Shown in pieces: positions 35,405-44,696 of a stretch of DNA of 64,000 nt. Position 1 is the stretch's first letter; each line of letters begins with the position of its first letter. Position numbers and translations under genes: made by a program. The notes under the pieces were generated by a model. That model was not told where the DNA came from and searched no databases. It was given only the letters and a program-made list of their open reading frames with translations. The DNA is from Gemmatimonadaceae bacterium (GTDB lineage Bacteria; Gemmatimonadota; Gemmatimonadetes; Gemmatimonadales; Gemmatimonadaceae): positions 53,070 through 117,069 of the forward strand of contig JACVCD010000016.1 in the NCBI GenBank assembly GCA_016742275.1, in the 5' to 3' direction.

Positions 35405-36136
35405 ATGGGCATGGATATCATGGACCTTTGGCACGAGATGGGCTGGTTTGCCAAGGGCATTGTCTGGACGCTCTTGATCATGTCGGCCTACTCGACCGGT
35501 ATCATCATTCAGAAGTGGTGGCAGATGCGGAAGGCGCAGGGCGAGACGCGTAAGTTCGCTCCTGAGTTCTCGCAGTTCCTCGAAGAAGACAACCTCTCGG
35601 AAGCCATCAAGCTCGCCGAAGGCTACAAGAAGTCGCACGTGGCTCGCGTGCTCGGTGGTGCGCTCGGCGAAATCCGTCCACTCATCCAGGACGGCTCGGT
35701 GACGGTCGCCGACATCAACTCGGCCGAGCGTGCCGTTGAGCGTGAAATGCTGATGACGGTTGTCGATCTCAAGCGTGGTCTGGGCGTGCTCGCGACGGTT
35801 GGTGCCACGGCGCCGTTCGTCGGTCTCGTCGGAACGACGATGGGTATCGTTAACTCCTTCACCGCCATGTCGACGTCCGGCGCTGGTGGTATCTCCTCGA
35901 TGGCGGCCGGTATCGCCGAAGCCCTTATCACGACGGCTATCGGTATCGGTGTGGCCATTCCTGCCGTGTGGGCGTTCAACTTCTTCCAGACGAAGATTGA
36001 CAACCTCACGGCCGAGATGACGTACACGTCGAAGGAAATGATCGACTACCTCATCAAGGGCGTGTCGGGTGAGTTCGGCCGCTCGCGCTTCACGCGTGAG
36101 TTCAACACCGCCGGGCAGTCCCCGATCTCGAAGTAA
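35405..36136 (+). CDS. exbB: ExbB/TolQ/MotA-type proton channel protein
   Basis: A 243-residue membrane protein of the ExbB/TolQ family with three transmembrane helices (about residues 12-32, 125-150 and 168-190). Family signatures include LGVLATVGATAPFVGLVGTTMGIVNSF and SSMAAGIAEALITTAIGIGVAIPAVWAFNFF. It forms, with ExbD, the proton channel that drives TonB. AGGAGA is 8 bases upstream of the start. Confidence 0.93.
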   Translation: MGMDIMDLWHEMGWFAKGIVWTLLIMSAYSTGIIIQKWWQMRKAQGETRKFAPEFSQFLEEDNLSEAIKLAEGYKKSHVARVLGGALGEIRPLIQDGSVTVADINSAERAVEREMLMTVVDLKRGLGVLATVGATAPFVGLVGTTMGIVNSFTAMSTSGAGGISSMAAGIAEALITTAIGIGVAIPAVWAFNFFQTKIDNLTAEMTYTSKEMIDYLIKGVSGEFGRSRFTREFNTAGQSPISK

Positions 36137-36208
36137 TCACCGTCGGTTCGGCGTTGCGCTCCCACGTCCGGGAGCGCAGCAGCCGGGCGATACGCAAGGA
36201 GTCACGCC

Positions 36209-36673
36209 ATGGGTATGAGCGCAGGCGGCGGGGGCGGTGTAAAGGCCGATCCCAACGTCACGCCCATGATCGACGTGATGCTCGTGCTCCTCATCATCTT
36301 CATGATTACGATCCCGCAGATCAACGCGGGCTTCACGGCGGTTCCGCCCGAAGGGCAGAACCTCAAGCCGCATCCTGAAGAAGACGGGGACCAGGTTCTC
36401 GGCATCGACGATCAGGGCCAGTACTACTTGAACAAGCAGCCGATCCGCAACGAGGATCTCGAAGCGGCGGTGCGTGCGATCTACGGTGTTGAAGGCCGCG
36501 ATGAGTACATCATGTACGTGAAGGCCCACAAGGACCTTCAGTACCTCAAGGTCATCGACGCGATGGACAAGCTTTCGCGCAACGGCGTTCGCGTCGCCGC
36601 GCTGATCACGGAGCAGCAGTCCGGCACCGAGTCGCTCGTCGAGAGCGATCGTCTGCGGCCGGGAGGTAACTGA
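36209..36673 (+). CDS. exbD: ExbD/TolR family protein (copy 1)
   Basis: A 154-residue protein with one N-terminal membrane helix (VTPMIDVMLVLLIIFMITIP), where the Asp is the functionally important residue of the ExbD helix, and a periplasmic C-terminal domain. It starts at an ATG preceded by AAGGAG. It stands between exbB and a second exbD, separated by 2 bases from the latter. Confidence 0.93.
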   Translation: MGMSAGGGGGVKADPNVTPMIDVMLVLLIIFMITIPQINAGFTAVPPEGQNLKPHPEEDGDQVLGIDDQGQYYLNKQPIRNEDLEAAVRAIYGVEGRDEYIMYVKAHKDLQYLKVIDAMDKLSRNGVRVAALITEQQSGTESLVESDRLRPGGN

Positions 36674-36675
36674 CC

Positions 36676-37086
36676 ATGGGTATGTCCGCAGGTGGTGGTA
36701 GCGGCGGTGGCTTGACGAACGACATCAACGTCACGCCCATGATCGACGTGCTCCTGGTGCTCCTCGTGATCTTCATGATCATCGTGCCGATGAGCCGAAA
36801 GGCTATCGACACGCAGCTGCCTGACCCGAATCCGCAGCCGGCGCAGCCGAATGTGGTTCCGGATCAGATCGTGCTCGAGGTGCTGCCGGACGACAAGTAC
36901 ACGATCAACAAGGAACCGGTCGAAAAGGCGGAGCTGTTCAACCGTCTCAAGGCGATCTACGATCCGCGCCCCGAGAAGATCATCTTCGTGAAGGGTGATA
37001 CGATGACGACCTACGCGGCTGTCATCTATGGGATGGACCAGGCGCGCGGTGCTGGCGTCAAAGTCATCGGTGTCGCGCCCAAGTAA
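36676..37086 (+). CDS. exbD: ExbD/TolR family protein (copy 2)
   Basis: A 136-residue paralogue of the preceding ExbD, with the same N-terminal membrane helix (VTPMIDVLLVLLVIFMIIVPM, Asp included) and a shorter periplasmic domain (residues about 45-136). GGGAGGT is close ahead of the start. Paired ExbD genes are common in some phyla and may form a heteromeric ring with ExbB. Confidence 0.92.
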   Translation: MGMSAGGGSGGGLTNDINVTPMIDVLLVLLVIFMIIVPMSRKAIDTQLPDPNPQPAQPNVVPDQIVLEVLPDDKYTINKEPVEKAELFNRLKAIYDPRPEKIIFVKGDTMTTYAAVIYGMDQARGAGVKVIGVAPK

Positions 37087-37145
37087 GGCGCCCACCAATC
37101 CCTAAGAGGCCGGACACGGCACTCTGAACGGGCGTGTGGTGTTCC

Positions 37146-37183
37146 ATACGGCGGGCGAACCCATTCGGGAACGCCCGCCGTAT
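37146..37183 (+). terminator. Hairpin after exbD copy 2
   Basis: Arms ATACGGCGGGCG (37146-37157) and CGCCCGCCGTAT (37172-37183) pair over 12 bp with a 14-nt loop. The downstream TACGTTTCG is only moderately T-rich, so it may attenuate rather than stop transcription before the second tonB gene. Confidence 0.6.
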
Positions 37184-37224
37184 TACGTTTCGTCTTCGAA
37201 TCGTCGACTTCATTTCAAGAACGC

Positions 37225-38097
37225 ATGGCTCCATCCACTCCCGATCTACCCGGGGCTCCCGCGCCCGGAGAGCTGCCGCCCAGCGGGGACGGTGCGACTG
37301 GTAGGCCGCGGTATCGGCCGCCAATCGGTATGCCGCACAGCAAGGAGCGCCGCACGGCGAACTTCCTGCTTGGTGTGCTGCTGCACGCGCTGATCATCCT
37401 GCTGCTGATTGTGCCGTTCACCTCGCCCGAGCTCATGTCCGAAGTACTTGGTGCTGGTGGACTCGGTCCAGCTGGTGGCGGTGGTGGTGGTAACCGAGGC
37501 ACTGGCGGGCAGGTCAAGCAGGAGCGTCTGCAGTACGTGCGGGTAGCGCCGGCGCCAACGCCGCCACCCGTGGTACGCCCGCCAGAGGTCAAACCGGTGG
37601 TGCCGCCCATCGTGCCGCCACCCACACCGACACCGCCGGTCCCACAGCCCACACCGCAGCCGCCGACGCCACAGCCGGCGGCTACGTCCGGTGAGGTCAA
37701 GAGCGAAACCGTGGGAACGGGTGGTGGCTCGGGAAACGACGGTAGCTCCGGCAGTGGTCCTGGATCCGGTGGCGGTGTCGGATCGGGAGTCGGCACGGGG
37801 CGTGGCAGCGCGACAGGCCCCGGAACCGGTGGTGGGCCGGGTTCGGTCTATCCACCGGCGCCAACTGAATTGTTCTTGCCGCCGCTTCCGGTGCCCAACA
37901 AGGCCAAGGGAACGATTGTCGTGATCTTTGATGTGGATTCGACGGGCAGGGTGCTGGATCTGCAGTTCCAGCCGACCAAGGATGGCAATTACAATCGCAA
38001 GCTTCGCGAGGCCCTCGCGGCCATTCGCTTTCGCCCGGCGGTGAACGCGCAGGGCATCCCCATTCGCGCCAAGACCGAGATTACCTACTCGCTGTGA
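37225..38097 (+). CDS. TonB-like protein with long Pro/Gly-rich spacer (second copy)
   Basis: A 290-residue protein. The N-terminal helix (NFLLGVLLHALIILLLIVPF) anchors it, followed by a Gly-rich stretch, a Pro-rich stretch (PPPVVRPPEVKPVVPP, PTPTPPVPQPTPQPPTP) and a Gly/Ser-rich stretch (SGNDGSSGSGPGSGGG). The C-terminal TonB domain begins around residue 220 (NKAKGTIVVIFDVDSTGRVLD) and ends AKTEITYSL. The low-complexity spacer is much longer than in the first TonB and would give reach across the periplasm. It may serve different receptors. Confidence 0.8.
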   Translation: MAPSTPDLPGAPAPGELPPSGDGATGRPRYRPPIGMPHSKERRTANFLLGVLLHALIILLLIVPFTSPELMSEVLGAGGLGPAGGGGGGNRGTGGQVKQERLQYVRVAPAPTPPPVVRPPEVKPVVPPIVPPPTPTPPVPQPTPQPPTPQPAATSGEVKSETVGTGGGSGNDGSSGSGPGSGGGVGSGVGTGRGSATGPGTGGGPGSVYPPAPTELFLPPLPVPNKAKGTIVVIFDVDSTGRVLDLQFQPTKDGNYNRKLREALAAIRFRPAVNAQGIPIRAKTEITYSL

Positions 38098-38156
38098 GTG
38101 GCGTGTCGGTGTAGTTTCCGCAGCGCCTTTCCCTCCCCCCACCCACAGCAGACGAC

Positions 38157-39647
38157 ATGGGGCTGTTCGTACGAAAGCCTATCGCCGCAGTTGAGAACGG
38201 CGAACATGGCATGCGCCGCACATTGGGCGCCGGTGATCTGATCATGCTCGCCATCGGTGCCGTCATCGGTGCCGGCATCTTCTCCTCCCTCGGTACAGCC
38301 GCCGCCGGCGAAACGCTGGCTGATGGCACCATTGTTCGCTACGGTGCAGGACCTGCACTGGTTCTGTCGTTCGTGCTACTGGGAGCGGTATGCGGTTTGG
38401 CGGCGTTGTGTTACGCCGAACTGGCGTCGATGATTCCGCAGGCCGGCAGTGCGTATGCGTACTCCTATGCAACGCTTGGTGAGATCGTCGCCTGGATTGT
38501 CGGTTGGGCGCTGATTCTCGAATACGCCGTCGGGAATGTGGCGGTGGCCATCGGCTGGGCAGGCTACTTCAATTCGCTGCTCTCCGGTTTCGGCATCGAT
38601 CTCCCCGGATGGCTCACGCATGGCTATTGGAATGTGAAGGCGAGTGGTGATCCGGCTATTCGCGCGCTGCTCGACACGGCGCCGCGTATCGGTCCGATCC
38701 CGATCCTGGTGAATCTGCCGGCGTTTGGTATTGTCGCCGCGATCACGGTGCTGTTGATGCAAGGCGCCAAGGAAAGCACACGCGCCAACAACATCATGGT
38801 GGTGCTCAAGCTGCTGGTGCTGGCGCTCTTCGTGATCGTGGGTGCCATGCACATCGATCCCGCCAACTACAAGCCATTTGCACCAAACGGCTTTCGCGGC
38901 ATCCATCAAGGAGCCGCCATTGTGTTCTTTGCCTATATCGGCTTTGACGCGATCTCGACCGCTGCCGAAGAAACACGCAATCCGCAGCGCAATCTGCCGA
39001 TCGGTATTCTCGGTGGATTGGCGGTATGTACCATTATCTACGTGATCGTTGGTTTGGTGGCGACGGGCCTCGTGCCGTACGATCAGCTGCGTAGCTCCGA
39101 TCCGCTGGCCAAGGCGCTCTCCATGGCTGGACTCGAAACCGCCAGCTGGATTGTGGCGGCGGGTGCCGTGGTCTCCATGTCGGCGGTGTTGCTGGTCTTC
39201 CAGTACGGTCAGCCACGCATTTTCTACGCGATGGCGCGCGACGGACTGCTGCCGCCGTTTGCCGCCAAGCTCGATCCCAAGACCCGCACGCCGCGGGTGA
39301 CGACGCTGATCACTGGTGTGTGTGTGGCGCTGGGATCGCTATTGGCAGATGATGCGGCAACGTACGATCTGACGAACATCGGAACACTGGCGGCGTTTGC
39401 CGTGGTGTGCATTGGCGTGCTGGTATTGCGCGTGCGTGAGCCTGATCGGCCGCGCCCGTTCCGCGTCCCGTTCGTATGGGCGGTGACATTGATTGGCGCT
39501 GGCGCCTGCGTGTTCGTGATGCGCGGGTTGCCATCGAGTGCGTGGAAGGCCTTCGCTGTGTGGATGGCTATCGGTCTCGCATTCTATTTCGCCTACGGTT
39601 TCCGTCACTCGGTCCTGCGCCGCCCGGGCGCGACCACTCCTCGCTGA
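38157..39647 (+). CDS. APC-family amino-acid permease
   Basis: A 496-residue membrane transporter of the amino acid-polyamine-organocation superfamily with about 12-14 helices. Signature regions are GAVIGAGIFSSLGTAAAG in the first helix, the central GAAIVFFAYIGFDAISTAAEETRNPQRN, and AMARDGLLPPFAAKLDPKTRTPRV. It imports amino acids, probably in the cationic amino-acid branch. It stands 60 bases after the second tonB-like gene and 18 bases before the symporter gene, with which it may be co-transcribed. Confidence 0.9.
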   Translation: MGLFVRKPIAAVENGEHGMRRTLGAGDLIMLAIGAVIGAGIFSSLGTAAAGETLADGTIVRYGAGPALVLSFVLLGAVCGLAALCYAELASMIPQAGSAYAYSYATLGEIVAWIVGWALILEYAVGNVAVAIGWAGYFNSLLSGFGIDLPGWLTHGYWNVKASGDPAIRALLDTAPRIGPIPILVNLPAFGIVAAITVLLMQGAKESTRANNIMVVLKLLVLALFVIVGAMHIDPANYKPFAPNGFRGIHQGAAIVFFAYIGFDAISTAAEETRNPQRNLPIGILGGLAVCTIIYVIVGLVATGLVPYDQLRSSDPLAKALSMAGLETASWIVAAGAVVSMSAVLLVFQYGQPRIFYAMARDGLLPPFAAKLDPKTRTPRVTTLITGVCVALGSLLADDAATYDLTNIGTLAAFAVVCIGVLVLRVREPDRPRPFRVPFVWAVTLIGAGACVFVMRGLPSSAWKAFAVWMAIGLAFYFAYGFRHSVLRRPGATTPR

Positions 39648-39665
39648 AGTTCTTTTCCGTACGTC

Positions 39666-40946
39666 ATGGCTCATCTCTCCACAACACCCGCCCCGGCTTC
39701 AGGGAAGAAAGGCTTCCTCGGCATCAACTTCACCGGCTGGATCGTGATCTCGATGATCGTGGGCATCCTCATTGGTTGGCTTGCCCCCGACTTCGCGCCG
39801 AACCTCAAGCCGCTCGCCAACATCTTCCTGCGCATGATCAAGTCGTTGATCGTGCCGCTGCTCTTCAGCACACTCGTGGTGGGCATTGCCGGCCACGGCG
39901 ATGACATGAAGAAGGTAGGCAAGCTCGCGCTGCGCTCGATCATCTACTTCGAAGTCGTGACCACGCTGGCACTGGCCATCGGTTTGGTGGCGGTGAACAT
40001 CGTGAAGCCGGGCGTCGGTCTGCAGATCGCACCTGAAGGCAACAGCGAGGAGTTTCAGGCGCTGGCCGGCAAGACGCCCACGTTCTCGTCGGTGCTCGAA
40101 CACACGGTGCCGCAGAGCTTCTTCGAGGCGGCCGCGCAGAACGAAGTGCTCCAGATCGTGTTCTTCGCCATCATCTTCGCGGTGGCGCTAGCCCGTGTGG
40201 AAGGTCCGTCCAAGACGGTCATGCTCGATTGGTTGCAGTCCTTGAGCGACATCATGTTCAAGTTCGTCGGCATCGTCATGGCCTACGCGCCCATTGGTAT
40301 CGGTGCGGCCATTGGTGTCACGGTGGGCAAGAGCGGACTCGATGTCATGCTCAACCTGGCCAAGCTGGTTGGCACGCTCTACGTGTCGCTGATTGTGTTT
40401 GTGCTGATCGTGCTCGTGCCAACGGCGCTCATTTTCCGCATCGACATCAAGCGCTTCTGGTCGCTGGTGAAGGAGCCCTGGCTGATTGCCTTCTCCACGG
40501 CGTCTTCGGAAGCAGCCTTCCCGCAGGCGATGCAGGCGATGGAGAAGTTCGGTGTGCCGCGCCGCATTGTGTCCTTCGTGCTGCCCACGGGCTATTCGTT
40601 CAATCTCGATGGCAGCACGTTGTATCTCGCCATCGCGTCCGTGTTCGTTGCCCAGGCGGCTGGAATCGACATGCCGATCAGTCAGCAGCTGCTTATGATG
40701 CTGACGCTGATGCTGACATCGAAGGGCGTGGCGGCGGTGCCGCGTGCCTCGCTGGTCATTCTCTCCGGCGCGTTGGCACAATTCGGTCTGCCGCTCGAGG
40801 GCATTGCGGTCATTCTTGGTGTCGACGCGGTCATGGACATGGCCCGTACGTCGGTCAATCTGTTGGGCAATTGTCTCGCCACCGCCGTGATGGGGCGGTG
40901 GGAGGGCGAGCTCAAGGAACCGGCGCCGGAATCGGCGACGGCCTAA
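39666..40946 (+). CDS. Dicarboxylate/amino acid:cation symporter (DAACS)
   Basis: A 426-residue membrane symporter of the Glt/DctA type. Conserved features include LRMIKSLIVPLLFSTLVVGIAGHGD, ASSEAAFPQAM (the serine-rich HP1 hairpin region), LPTGYSFNLDGSTLY, the HP2 region TSKGVAAVPRASLVIL, and VDAVMDMARTSVNLLGN. In the last block the position that is Asp in archaeal Glt proteins is Asn, as in DctA, so C4-dicarboxylates or acidic amino acids are possible. It faces a convergent regulator gene with only 27 bases between stops. Confidence 0.92.
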   Translation: MAHLSTTPAPASGKKGFLGINFTGWIVISMIVGILIGWLAPDFAPNLKPLANIFLRMIKSLIVPLLFSTLVVGIAGHGDDMKKVGKLALRSIIYFEVVTTLALAIGLVAVNIVKPGVGLQIAPEGNSEEFQALAGKTPTFSSVLEHTVPQSFFEAAAQNEVLQIVFFAIIFAVALARVEGPSKTVMLDWLQSLSDIMFKFVGIVMAYAPIGIGAAIGVTVGKSGLDVMLNLAKLVGTLYVSLIVFVLIVLVPTALIFRIDIKRFWSLVKEPWLIAFSTASSEAAFPQAMQAMEKFGVPRRIVSFVLPTGYSFNLDGSTLYLAIASVFVAQAAGIDMPISQQLLMMLTLMLTSKGVAAVPRASLVILSGALAQFGLPLEGIAVILGVDAVMDMARTSVNLLGNCLATAVMGRWEGELKEPAPESATA

Positions 40947-40973
40947 CCGATCGCCTAAACCGATTTCTGAACG

Positions 40974-43169
40974 TCAGCCCGCCGCGTGCGCTACCGGCGG
41001 GCGAAGACGTTCCACCGTTTCCCGCAATTCAGCGAGTGCAAACGGTTTCAGCAGCACCGGCGACGGCACACGCGAAAGTGCATCGGCCACCTCAGGTGAG
41101 GTCGCGTCGCCGGTAATGAAGAGGAAGCGCTGCGCCAATGGCGAGCCACGCTCCTCGAGTGTGCGGCGAATGCTCGGTCCATCGATGGTCGGCAGACGCA
41201 CATCGCAGATCACGACATCGATGTCGCTTTCCGATCCGGGAGCAGACAGGCGAGCCAGCGCGCGTTCGCCATCGAGCTGCAACTCCGTGGTCCATCCGCG
41301 GCGTGTGAAGTCGCGAGTCAGTGCGAGGCCAATGGCCTGCTCATCGTCGATTACCAGCACATGAGGTGGACGCTCGGGGACTGGCGTGCGCTCACTCACT
41401 TCGCGCAACGGCTCCGGCAACGCCGTGGACGCATCGTGCAACGCCATGGGCAGTCGCACCGTCACCCACGTACCGCTGCGTCCTCGCGGCGCTTCATGCA
41501 GTGCCAGCGTGCCACCGTGCTGTGAGATCACCGCATGCGCGAAGGAGAGGCCAAGTCCGACGTGATGATCGTCCTTCGATGTCACGAAAGGCTCGAACAG
41601 ACGTTCACGCACAAAGGGCGGAAGGCCGGCACCTTCATCAATGATGCTCACGACGACCATGGATTCCCGCACCGCGAGCGCGATACGCACATCCTGATCG
41701 TCATTCGATGCTTCCAGCGCGTTGCGCACGAGGTGGGCCAGCGCCCGGCGGAGCAGGGACGCGTCACCCAGCACGGGATGCATACGCACATCGGCATTGA
41801 TACGGACACGACGATCGCGAACGGCGTCGTCGCTGGCATCAATCACGGCGGCCGGTAACACATGCCCGATATCGACCGGCATCCACATCTGCCGACGCGG
41901 CGGGCTGGTTACCAGCAGCAGGTCATGCAGTACACGTTGCGCGTCATGTGCACGCTTGAGCAGGAGACGACGGGTGGCCGGGACATCGAGCCCGTGTCGT
42001 CCATCCACACCCGGCACACCGCTCTCACCATGATCGGCGTCCAGTGTGGCGACGATGGCGGCCAGCGGATTGTTCAATTCATGTGCGAGTCCACCAACAA
42101 TACGGGCCGTGCGCTTGAGCGTGGCCTCGCGTTCGGTTGCCTGTGCGAGCTCCAGCGCCACCCTGGCGGATTGCTCAGCCACCGTGATATCACGGCCAAT
42201 GGCCAGTAACGCACAGCTATCACGTTCATGGTGCACACGCACCAGATGCAGCTCGATGCGTACCGTCTCGCGATCCGGGCGGACGCTGGTGACTTCGAGG
42301 AGTTGCGCTTCGTATCCTTTGACCGTGGCAAATGCATGCTGCACGGCGGCATGATCATGCGGAGCGACAGTTTGCAGGAACGATGCGCCATGCCAATCCC
42401 GGAATGCGCGCCCGGTGACGCGTTCGGCCGCCGCATTCATGGCCAGTACCTGACCCAGTGCATCGAGCATCCAGATCGGATCGGGTGATGCCGCAACAAC
42501 ACGTCGATAGTCGGATGTGGCCGCGGCCTGACGCCCGAGCGTCAGATGCTTCTGCCAGTAGAGGCCGGCCAGTGGTACGCCACCAATCAATGTTGCCACC
42601 CACATGGTCAGCCACGGCGAATCGAATGACAACCATGCATCACGCGGCAAGAGATCCAATGCGTGCGCATGCGCGATCAGCAACATGCCGATCCAGGAGC
42701 CCAGCAGGATCCATGGACGCAGACTTGAAGGCAATGTGGTCATGGCCATTGAACCGATGACCGCCAGAAACACGAGACCGAACCACCAGGCAGGGCCCGC
42801 AAGCGCACTGATGGCACCAACAAACAATACGTCCACACCCCACGCAATCGTGCCCAGGCACACCGTGGTTGCCGGACGCGTCGCGCGACGCTGGAAGTGC
42901 AGGAGACCCGCCGCCAGTGCAACCCACACCACGTGCAGCGTGACCACACTGCGCGCTTGCGAATACTGCCGCCACAGCGCCAGCAACGTCACGAACATCG
43001 ACGAGGCGAGAACCGTCCAGAACCGATAGACGGCGAGCGCGACGAGTTCGCGTTTCCAATCGCGACGGAAACCGGCCAAGGCATTCCACGGATCCGCGCC
43101 ATCGCGGTGAGGAGCAGCGTGGCCCGCCGCCCCCATGGTGGATGGCGAAATGCGGGATTCGGGAATCAT
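40974..43169 (-). CDS. Hybrid sensor histidine kinase with PAS and receiver domains
   Basis: A 731-residue protein. It has an N-terminal membrane region with several helices (about residues 40-200), a PAS domain (VVAASPDPIWMLDALGQVLAM), and a histidine kinase core with GGLAHELNNPLAAI (His near residue 363). Its G-boxes are VSIIDEGAGLP and VGLGLSFAHAVI. The C-terminal receiver domain has a phospho-acceptor Asp near residue 652 (VVICDVRLPTIDG). It lies 174 bases downstream of an atypical NtrC-like regulator gene in the same direction, so it may sense amino-sugar or wall-fragment supply, but this is only inference from location. The start is uncertain; ATG 43136 is possible. Confidence 0.88.
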   Translation of the reverse strand: MIPESRISPSTMGAAGHAAPHRDGADPWNALAGFRRDWKRELVALAVYRFWTVLASSMFVTLLALWRQYSQARSVVTLHVVWVALAAGLLHFQRRATRPATTVCLGTIAWGVDVLFVGAISALAGPAWWFGLVFLAVIGSMAMTTLPSSLRPWILLGSWIGMLLIAHAHALDLLPRDAWLSFDSPWLTMWVATLIGGVPLAGLYWQKHLTLGRQAAATSDYRRVVAASPDPIWMLDALGQVLAMNAAAERVTGRAFRDWHGASFLQTVAPHDHAAVQHAFATVKGYEAQLLEVTSVRPDRETVRIELHLVRVHHERDSCALLAIGRDITVAEQSARVALELAQATEREATLKRTARIVGGLAHELNNPLAAIVATLDADHGESGVPGVDGRHGLDVPATRRLLLKRAHDAQRVLHDLLLVTSPPRRQMWMPVDIGHVLPAAVIDASDDAVRDRRVRINADVRMHPVLGDASLLRRALAHLVRNALEASNDDQDVRIALAVRESMVVVSIIDEGAGLPPFVRERLFEPFVTSKDDHHVGLGLSFAHAVISQHGGTLALHEAPRGRSGTWVTVRLPMALHDASTALPEPLREVSERTPVPERPPHVLVIDDEQAIGLALTRDFTRRGWTTELQLDGERALARLSAPGSESDIDVVICDVRLPTIDGPSIRRTLEERGSPLAQRFLFITGDATSPEVADALSRVPSPVLLKPFALAELRETVERLRPPVAHAAG

Positions 43170-43343
43170 GCATTTGAATATCGGCAACACGATGCAACTG
43201 CACGTGTGCCGCATACCGGATTTACGGTGCGACGTTCAGTTGCTGAACAACACGTGCCATCAGCGTGTCGTTTGTGCCCGCAGTGTTACGGAAACTTCAT
43301 GACACGCCTGTGCCCAACCGCACTTATCGCCCGCTTATGGACA

Positions 43344-44696
43344 TCACGGGGCGATATCGCGCATGCGCTTGTACAACGTGGTGCGTGTAATACCGAGCAC
43401 GCGCGCCGCTTCACTCACATTGCCCTGGCACGCGCGAATGACAGCCGCTACGTGTTCCTGTTCAACCTGAGCGAGTGTGCGCAACACCGGTGTTTCCTGG
43501 CGGACCTCGGGTGTCACAACCAGCAATCCGGGGTCCTGCAACACGGCGCGGATATCATCGGCCGACAGCGTGTCGCGTGTGTCAGCCTGCAGCGCGGCCA
43601 TACTGAGACAATCCTCGAGCTCGGGAATATTGCCTGGCCACGTATGCGCGCCGAGCAGATCCTGCGCACCTTCACTGAGTTGCGACGGGCCCGTGCCGGT
43701 ACGCGCGAACTGATCCCGCAACAGCACGTGCGCCAAGGCCACGATGCCGTCCCGTCCTCGCGCACGCAGCGCGGGGATGTGCAGAGGCAGTGGTGCGAAC
43801 AGATGCACGAACTCGCGTTGCATGCGCTGTTTGAACTCACCGAGCGTTGCACGACTGCTCACCACGAGTCGCGAACGTGCAGGAGCATCCTGTGCCGTGT
43901 TGTTGTCGCGTGCATCAGATGAGCCGTACACGCGCGCCAGACGAGCCTGTACAGAAATCGGAAGCGCTTCGGCGAGATGTACAAACAGCGTGCCACGACG
44001 CGCGAGATGCACAAGACCACGATCCTTGGCGGCTGCGTGTTCAGTTTCGCCGAACAGCAATGCTTCGAGTCCATCGGCCGGTGTGCGGGACGCCTGTACT
44101 TGCAACAATGGTTCGCTGGTACCGTGCGACAGACGATGCGACAAGGTGGCCGCGAGTTGTTTTGCCGTTCCCGCTTCACCAACGACCAGCAGCGGAGAGC
44201 GCTTTCGCGCCATGATCTCCAGCAAGCGCACCACGGGTGCCGTGAGCATGGCTTCCACGGTTCCCGGATCCACTGGCAACTGCGCGGCGCTCAACCGATG
44301 CTGCCGCGACAGCTGGACATGCGCGAGAGCCTTGGCCACCGTGAGTCGCAAGGACTCGGCCTCATACGGCTTCGTGAGATAGTTCTCGGCGCCCTCTCGC
44401 ATGGCGCGCACGGCTGCACGGACGTCGTCATGTCCTGTCAGCATGATGACACAGGCATCGGGATCAGCACGCCGAAGCGCTGCCAACACACCGAAACCAT
44501 CCAGTGGCTCCATGCCGACATCGAGAATCACGACATGCGGATCATGGGCCTGATACAGTGCTACCGCGTCGGCCGCATTCGTGGTGCTCGTGATCTCATA
44601 CCGGGTGTCGTTGGACGGACCCGTAAACGCAGCGACGAGTCCGGCTACGATAGCCGGATCGTCGTCCACGATGAGCAGCCGCGCTTCCGCCGACAC
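43344..44696 (-). CDS. NtrC-like response regulator with degenerate AAA+ domain
   Basis: A 450-residue response regulator with an intact receiver (D59 in VVILDVGME, K109) and an intact FIS-like DNA-binding end (VSEAARVLGITRTTLYKRMRDI). The central AAA+ domain is strongly degraded. Walker A reads GEAGTAK at 173-179, the GAFTGA sigma-54 loop is absent (LFGETEHAAAKDRG), and Walker B is FVHLAE at 238-243 instead of a FLDE-type sequence. It cannot hydrolyse ATP in the usual way or engage sigma-54, so it probably acts as a simple phosphorylation-controlled DNA-binding regulator. GTG start overlaps the kinase stop by 1 nt. Confidence 0.88.
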   Translation of the reverse strand: MSAEARLLIVDDDPAIVAGLVAAFTGPSNDTRYEITSTTNAADAVALYQAHDPHVVILDVGMEPLDGFGVLAALRRADPDACVIMLTGHDDVRAAVRAMREGAENYLTKPYEAESLRLTVAKALAHVQLSRQHRLSAAQLPVDPGTVEAMLTAPVVRLLEIMARKRSPLLVVGEAGTAKQLAATLSHRLSHGTSEPLLQVQASRTPADGLEALLFGETEHAAAKDRGLVHLARRGTLFVHLAEALPISVQARLARVYGSSDARDNNTAQDAPARSRLVVSSRATLGEFKQRMQREFVHLFAPLPLHIPALRARGRDGIVALAHVLLRDQFARTGTGPSQLSEGAQDLLGAHTWPGNIPELEDCLSMAALQADTRDTLSADDIRAVLQDPGLLVVTPEVRQETPVLRTLAQVEQEHVAAVIRACQGNVSEAARVLGITRTTLYKRMRDIAP

